A stretch of DNA of 10,068 bases, taken from positions 1 through 10,068 of the forward strand of contig CALCJD010000071.1 in assembly GCA_937960895.1 (NCBI GenBank), in the 5' to 3' direction. This document shows positions 7,517 to 10,068 of the stretch, piece by piece. The notes below the pieces were generated by a model. That model saw only the letters and a list, made by a program, of their open reading frames with translations, had not been told where the DNA came from and did no database searches. Source of the DNA: an uncultured Spartobacteria bacterium. GTDB taxonomy: Bacteria > Verrucomicrobiota > Verrucomicrobiia > Chthoniobacterales > Terrimicrobiaceae. Within the stretch, counting starts at the first letter, position 1, and every line of letters begins with the position of its first letter. Made by a program: the position numbers and the translations under genes.

Positions 7517-7959
7517 GCGGTGGAGGTCTGGGCGGCGAGGATTTTTTTCCGCACCCGGGCCATGGCGGCGAGGGCTTTTTTGGTCCGGTGGAGTGATGGA
7601 ATCCTCTTCGTTTGGACCGCGGTTTGGAGGGTGGTCCGGCAGGTCGGGCCTTTCCAAAGGTTCCAGACCGTAAGGAGAAGGAACAGGGCCGCAGGCGGTG
7701 CGAGCAGCCAGCGGAAGAACCCGTTCACGAAAAGGGCGGGAATGCCGAACATCATCGCCGCACTTCCCAGCAGGATGGCCAGGACGATCCAGGTTCGGGT
7801 CGTGCAGATGGTGATCGCCTGAATGTCTCGGAAATAAAACCGATGGTAGTTTTCCGAAAGTCCGACGCCTTGTACCAATAACAGATGGTCCTCGCCCTCC
7901 CAGAGGGCACCGAAGCCCCAGCAATGTCCGGGCAGTCGTTTGTAGGGATGGGCGTTCAT
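7513..7959 (-). CDS. Small two-helix membrane protein of unknown function
   Basis: A 148-residue protein starting at ATG 7959, which overlaps the upstream stop (ATGA 7956-7959). Residues 1-52 are soluble, with an aromatic, basic strand-like pattern: HLLLVQGVGLSENYHRFYFR at 25-44, then DIQAITI. This resembles the first strands of a bacterial PH-like domain. Two hydrophobic helices follow at about 57-79 and 84-101. A basic tail (about 109-148) contains TLQTAVQTKRIPSLHRTKKA, which reads like a continuation of a PH-like strand plus a terminal helix. I have an impression of similar uncharacterised proteins in Verrucomicrobiota but cannot name a family. No catalytic motif or zinc ligand set is visible. 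Tight coupling to zinc-binding neighbours on both sides suggests a shared complex. Confidence 0.78.
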   Translation of the reverse strand: MNAHPYKRLPGHCWGFGALWEGEDHLLLVQGVGLSENYHRFYFRDIQAITICTTRTWIVLAILLGSAAMMFGIPALFVNGFFRWLLAPPAALFLLLTVWNLWKGPTCRTTLQTAVQTKRIPSLHRTKKALAAMARVRKKILAAQTSTA

Positions 7960-8603
7960 AAGAAAAACACCTCCTGAATCGCGGGTCCGAACTGTGCCTT
8001 GCTTTGGAGGATACCCACCAGCACGATGACCACAGTGATCCAAGCCAGAATCTGAAGGATCGAGAAAATGAGCGCAAGCACCAGGGAAAGGCGCCCGCCG
8101 CTTCCGGTCAGTCCGGGAGGTTTTTTCCACCAGAGGAGGGACAGGATGATTGCCAGCGGCGCAGTCAAAAAGGTGATGAGCGTCATCGGATAAATGATCG
8201 CCGGCGTGATGGAGAGAAACAACGCGGCCCGTCCCCAGAGAAAGCGATGCGACGGCCGCGGATTCTCCGTAAGTTGGCGGTCCGTATTGTCGAGGCAGAC
8301 CGGACACAGATGGCGGCCGTTCAGTGGCAGATCACAAAGCGCGCAAAGAAATCGCCCGCAGTGGTCACAGGGGATCTGTGCGCTGTGATCGGGGTGGTAG
8401 AAACAGGTGGCGCCATTTTCGATCTGCGGACCGGCCGCGGCCCCGACGGCGCGGGGTCGGGTGAGGGCGGGAAAGGGAAGGCAGGTCACCGTCCTCCGGC
8501 AGGACGGACAATCAAAGGGCTGGTGGATGGCGGCCAGGTCGAGTGGAAGCTCGCCCCGACAGACGGGACAGGAGAGTTTCGCTTCGATCGGGGATGCCGC
8601 CAC
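7956..8603 (-). CDS. Zinc-ribbon plus B-box-like membrane protein
   Basis: A 215-residue protein with two metal-binding modules followed by membrane helices. An N-terminal zinc ribbon has C12-x2-C15 and C32-x2-C35 (CPVCRGELP and CPSCRRTVT). A second module at 67-103 has C67, H70, C79, C82, C87, C90, C100 and C103, the same spacing as in the small protein at 7181-7516. Hydrophobic stretches lie at about 124-158 (probably two helices) and 172-199. The start is GTG at 8603, directly abutting the TAG stop (8604-8606) of the gene before it with no gap. The nearest ribosome-site-like sequence is a weak GAGAAG about 10 bases upstream, so reinitiation is likely. No later ATG would retain the first zinc ribbon. 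The function is unknown; the domain order suggests a cytoplasmic protein- or nucleic-acid-contacting head tethered to the membrane. Confidence 0.85.
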   Translation of the reverse strand: MAASPIEAKLSCPVCRGELPLDLAAIHQPFDCPSCRRTVTCLPFPALTRPRAVGAAAGPQIENGATCFYHPDHSAQIPCDHCGRFLCALCDLPLNGRHLCPVCLDNTDRQLTENPRPSHRFLWGRAALFLSITPAIIYPMTLITFLTAPLAIILSLLWWKKPPGLTGSGGRLSLVLALIFSILQILAWITVVIVLVGILQSKAQFGPAIQEVFFL

Positions 8604-9662
8604 CTAGATCTTCTCGATGGACCCTTCCTGTCCGAAAATCTGGTCATACGTGTGGGCAATGATGGCCGTGATATACGGCAGGATCAGGAAGATGCCCGCA
8701 CAGGTGCAGAGTCCGGCCAAAGCAAGAATCATTACAACGAGGCTCATCAGGAGAAACATGCCAAAGTTTCGGTGGGCGGCCCGACCGCTTAGTTTCATCG
8801 CCGCGAGCACGGGCTGGCCTTTGTCGAGAATGATGATCGACGTGAAAAACCAGCGAATGCCGAGATACATGAGGATCAGGGCGGGAACCGAAATGAGCGC
8901 GATCAGCAGGATCGGAGGGTCTCCTTCTTTGAAGCTCCCCATGGCGAACGCGAGGAGCAGGAAGGGAATGATGAGTGCGAACGTCACCGCGACGTAAATC
9001 AGCATGAAGAGCGTCTGCTGCCAGAATCCGCGGCGAAAGCCGGTAAAGGCGTCGTCCAGAATGGCCTGACCACCGCGAATCTGCTTGAGGAAATACCACT
9101 GCAGGCCGGCCATCATTTGCTGTTGGACGAAGAGCATCATGGGAATGATGAGAAAGTATCCCAGATAGGGGATGTAGCCGGGCCCGGTGGTGATGAGGTA
9201 GGCGAGCAACGTGACACCCAGACACGGGCCGAAGTTGCCCGAATAGGTTTTCCATGCGCCGCGGAGAACCTCCTCCAGACGCGCTTTCCCTCCGTTTGCG
9301 ACCACCTTTTCCCAAAGGGCGTCCGGATCCTCCGGGTCGGCCAGGCGGGCCCCGCCTTCCTGAAATCGCTGGAGAGCCACCGGTTTGCAGCCGGCACAAA
9401 CGCGTCGCCCGGCGATGGAGACGGTCTGGTCCGGGGAAAAGGACTGGCCGCATTCCGCGCAGGTGACGGCGCCCAAAGTCGCAGGCGCTTCGGACGGGGC
9501 GGCCAATAGGAAGACACGGGAATAGGGTTTCCAGTTGTCCATGCCTTCCTTCCAGATGAGGGTTTCCGGCGTGATGGTCCCGGATTGCAGCAAGGCTTTC
9601 AGGGTGGCTTCATCCACCGGCCCGGCTTGGGTTTTTTCCTTCGTCGCGTAAAACCAGTTCAT
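8604..9662 (-). CDS. GYF_2 domain, zinc-ribbon, multi-pass membrane protein (first gene of the operon)
   Basis: A 352-residue three-part protein. Residues 1-50 are a GYF_2 domain: W3, Y5, GPV at 14-16, TLIWKEGMDNW at 34-44 and a following Y. GYF domains bind proline-rich peptides. Residues 68-92 hold a Cys4 zinc site (C68-x2-C71 and C89-x2-C92). From about 135 onward is a six-helix-type membrane region with helices near 145-160, 165-188, 217-240, 250-275 and 302-338. It includes an amphipathic GFRRGFWQQ segment of the kind seen in DUF975/glycerophosphoryl-type integral membrane families; I cannot assign it firmly. The ATG at 9662 is preceded by a strong GGAGGAG, the best ribosome site in the operon, and no upstream gene overlaps it. 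That marks it as the leading cistron. The GYF head might dock on the Pro/Ser-rich stretch of the DUF4350 protein only if the topology allows it. Confidence 0.9.
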   Translation of the reverse strand: MNWFYATKEKTQAGPVDEATLKALLQSGTITPETLIWKEGMDNWKPYSRVFLLAAPSEAPATLGAVTCAECGQSFSPDQTVSIAGRRVCAGCKPVALQRFQEGGARLADPEDPDALWEKVVANGGKARLEEVLRGAWKTYSGNFGPCLGVTLLAYLITTGPGYIPYLGYFLIIPMMLFVQQQMMAGLQWYFLKQIRGGQAILDDAFTGFRRGFWQQTLFMLIYVAVTFALIIPFLLLAFAMGSFKEGDPPILLIALISVPALILMYLGIRWFFTSIIILDKGQPVLAAMKLSGRAAHRNFGMFLLMSLVVMILALAGLCTCAGIFLILPYITAIIAHTYDQIFGQEGSIEKI

Positions 9663-9664
9663 GA

Positions 9665-9671
9665 CTCCTCC
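9665..9671 (-). promoter_or_regulatory. Shine-Dalgarno of the GYF_2 gene
   Basis: On the - strand the sequence reads GGAGGAGTCATG. This is a near-perfect anti-16S match, with 4 bases between GGAGG and the ATG at 9662. The other genes of the operon have weak or no such site, which supports independent initiation here and coupled initiation downstream. Confidence 0.8.
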
Positions 9672-9689
9672 GAGGCGCGTTGCTAGCAG

Positions 9690-9756
9690 GACGCACGAAA
9701 ATTGCCAGCGTGTTTAGCAGAGGGATTTTCGAATGCGGTGTTGAGGTTCGTGCGTC
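9690..9756. repeat. Spaced perfect inverted repeat (10-base arms)
   Basis: GACGCACGAA at 9690-9699 is the exact reverse complement of TTCGTGCGTC at 9747-9756, with 47 bases between the arms. The left arm overlaps the -12 part of the sigma-54-like element and the right arm lies 20 bases before the tsaE ATG. Two half-sites in the shared divergent region could be binding sites for a looping regulator. A transcribed hairpin with a 47-base loop is less likely. Confidence 0.55.
9692..9707 (-). promoter_or_regulatory. Candidate sigma-54 (-24/-12) promoter for the operon
   Basis: Read on the - strand, 9707 to 9692 is TGGCAATTTTCGTGCG. It matches the RpoN consensus TGGCAC-N5-TTGCW in the TGGCA block and the TGC block, with the invariant GG (9706-9705) and GC (9694-9693) at the required 12-base offset. 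A start about 12 bases after the GC would fall near 9681, giving a leader of about 19 bases that contains the strong ribosome site. Mismatches are the sixth base and the first T and last base of the -12 block. One such match could occur by chance. Confidence 0.3.
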
Positions 9757-9775
9757 GAGTTCCTTAGAGTGCGGC

Positions 9776-10068
9776 ATGCCGCCGTCCGACCACTTTGCTC
9801 AACTGTTTTCCGCTGAGGGAGTTATCTGCGCGCGGCCTGAAGACACCCGTCAATTGGGCCGCACGGTGGCCTCCCAATTGACCATGGGATCCGTTTTGAG
9901 TCTGGAAGGCCCCTTGGGAGCCGGAAAAACGCAGTTTGTCTGCGGTCTGGTGGAGGAACTGGGGTGTGACACGGAGGCGTCGAGTCCGACCTTTGCCCTC
10001 ATGCACGAATATTCCGGCGGACGGCTGCCGGTTTTTCATTTTGATTTCTACCGCATGGACAGCGAGGC
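9776..10068 (+). CDS. tsaE: tRNA threonylcarbamoyladenosine biosynthesis ATPase TsaE; 3' partial
   Basis: The first 97 codons of a gene that runs off the right edge. TsaE is the ATPase that drives turnover of the TsaB-TsaD complex making t6A37 in ANN-decoding tRNAs. From ATG 9776 it reads MPPSDHFAQLFSAEGVICAR and continues with the P-loop GPLGAGKT at 45-52 (K51, T52), which follows the strand VLSLE. Next come the family motif SSPTFALMHEY at 69-79 and the Walker-B-like segment VFHFDFYRM at 86-94 (D90). These are the diagnostic motifs in the expected order and spacing; the C-terminal third of the roughly 150-residue protein is missing. The frame stays open upstream of 9776, but ATG is the first sensible start and only a weak GAG precedes it. 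The gene is divergent from the ten-gene operon and probably shares its intergenic region for expression. Confidence 0.95.
   Translation, partial: MPPSDHFAQLFSAEGVICARPEDTRQLGRTVASQLTMGSVLSLEGPLGAGKTQFVCGLVEELGCDTEASSPTFALMHEYSGGRLPVFHFDFYRMDSE

Larger units (their letters stand above)
9663..9775. promoter_or_regulatory. Divergent intergenic region between the ten-gene operon and tsaE
   Basis: This 113-base stretch separates the two divergent start codons and is the only sizeable non-coding DNA in the window. It must hold the promoters of both units unless tsaE is read from elsewhere. It contains the operon's Shine-Dalgarno, a sigma-54-like element, a perfect 8-base palindrome TGCTAGCA at 9681-9688, and a spaced inverted repeat. 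I found no convincing sigma-70 -35/-10 pair on either strand. TTGCCA at 9702-9707 has no good partner 17 bases downstream on the + strand. Confidence 0.7.

Noticed and set aside
7517..8077. N-terminal extension of the small B-box protein in the same frame
   Set aside because: It crosses the two-helix protein gene, is Arg/Pro/Ser-rich out-of-frame translation, and the ATG at 7516 is correctly coupled to the preceding stop.
7960..8307. N-terminal extension of the two-helix protein
   Set aside because: It overlaps the zinc-ribbon gene in another frame with no family features; the ATGA overlap at 7956-7959 marks the true start.
9681..9688. Palindrome TGCTAGCA as a stand-alone operator
   Set aside because: Eight bases is too short to claim alone; it lies at the predicted transcription start and is only mentioned with the intergenic region.
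9764..10039. - strand open frame of 91 codons at the right end
   Set aside because: It is antisense to tsaE, whose P-loop and SPTF motifs are clear on the + strand.

Overview
The window is G+C-rich and almost fully coding. It looks like a Gram-negative bacterial chromosome; Verrucomicrobiota or a relative is my best guess. That guess rests on the mix of GYF_2, zinc-ribbon membrane proteins and a MoxR/DUF58/SpoIIM/RDD cluster, and on general familiarity with such proteins. No marker gene in the window proves it. I see no rRNA, tRNA, CRISPR array, insertion sequence, prophage or recognisable intrinsic terminator.

Layout. At the left edge (1-373, + strand) is the C-terminal receiver domain of a response regulator or, more likely, a hybrid histidine kinase whose body lies outside the window. 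Five bases separate its stop from the stop of the convergent block. From 9662 down to 379 on the - strand runs one unbroken ten-gene operon. In transcription order it encodes: a GYF_2/zinc/multi-pass membrane protein; a zinc-ribbon plus B-box-like membrane protein; a small two-helix membrane protein; a small B-box-like membrane protein; a membrane protein with a C-terminal DUF4129 domain; a DUF4350 protein; a MoxR-family AAA+ ATPase; a DUF58 protein; a SpoIIM-family membrane protein; and an RDD-family membrane protein. Seven of the nine junctions are 4-base ATGA stop/start overlaps, one is a direct TAG|GTG abutment, and one (DUF4350 to MoxR) has a 6-base gap. At the right edge (9776-10068, + strand), divergent from the operon, is the start of tsaE, the ATPase of tRNA t6A synthesis.

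How the genes may work together. The DUF4129-DUF4350-MoxR-DUF58-SpoIIM-RDD block matches a widely recurring gene neighbourhood, for example the moxR2 region of Mycobacterium. MoxR ATPases are thought to act with VWA/DUF58 partners as chaperone-like machines on envelope proteins or complexes. Here the block is preceded by four membrane genes, three carrying cysteine-rich zinc-binding modules. Two of those share a module with identical metal-ligand spacing. I infer one membrane-associated MoxR machine with lineage-specific zinc-binding accessory subunits; its substrate cannot be read from the sequence.

Regulation. The only non-coding stretch of note is the 113-base divergent region 9663-9775. 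It holds a strong Shine-Dalgarno for the operon, a sigma-54-like -24/-12 element correctly placed for a 19-base leader, and a perfect 10-base inverted repeat with 47 bases between the arms.
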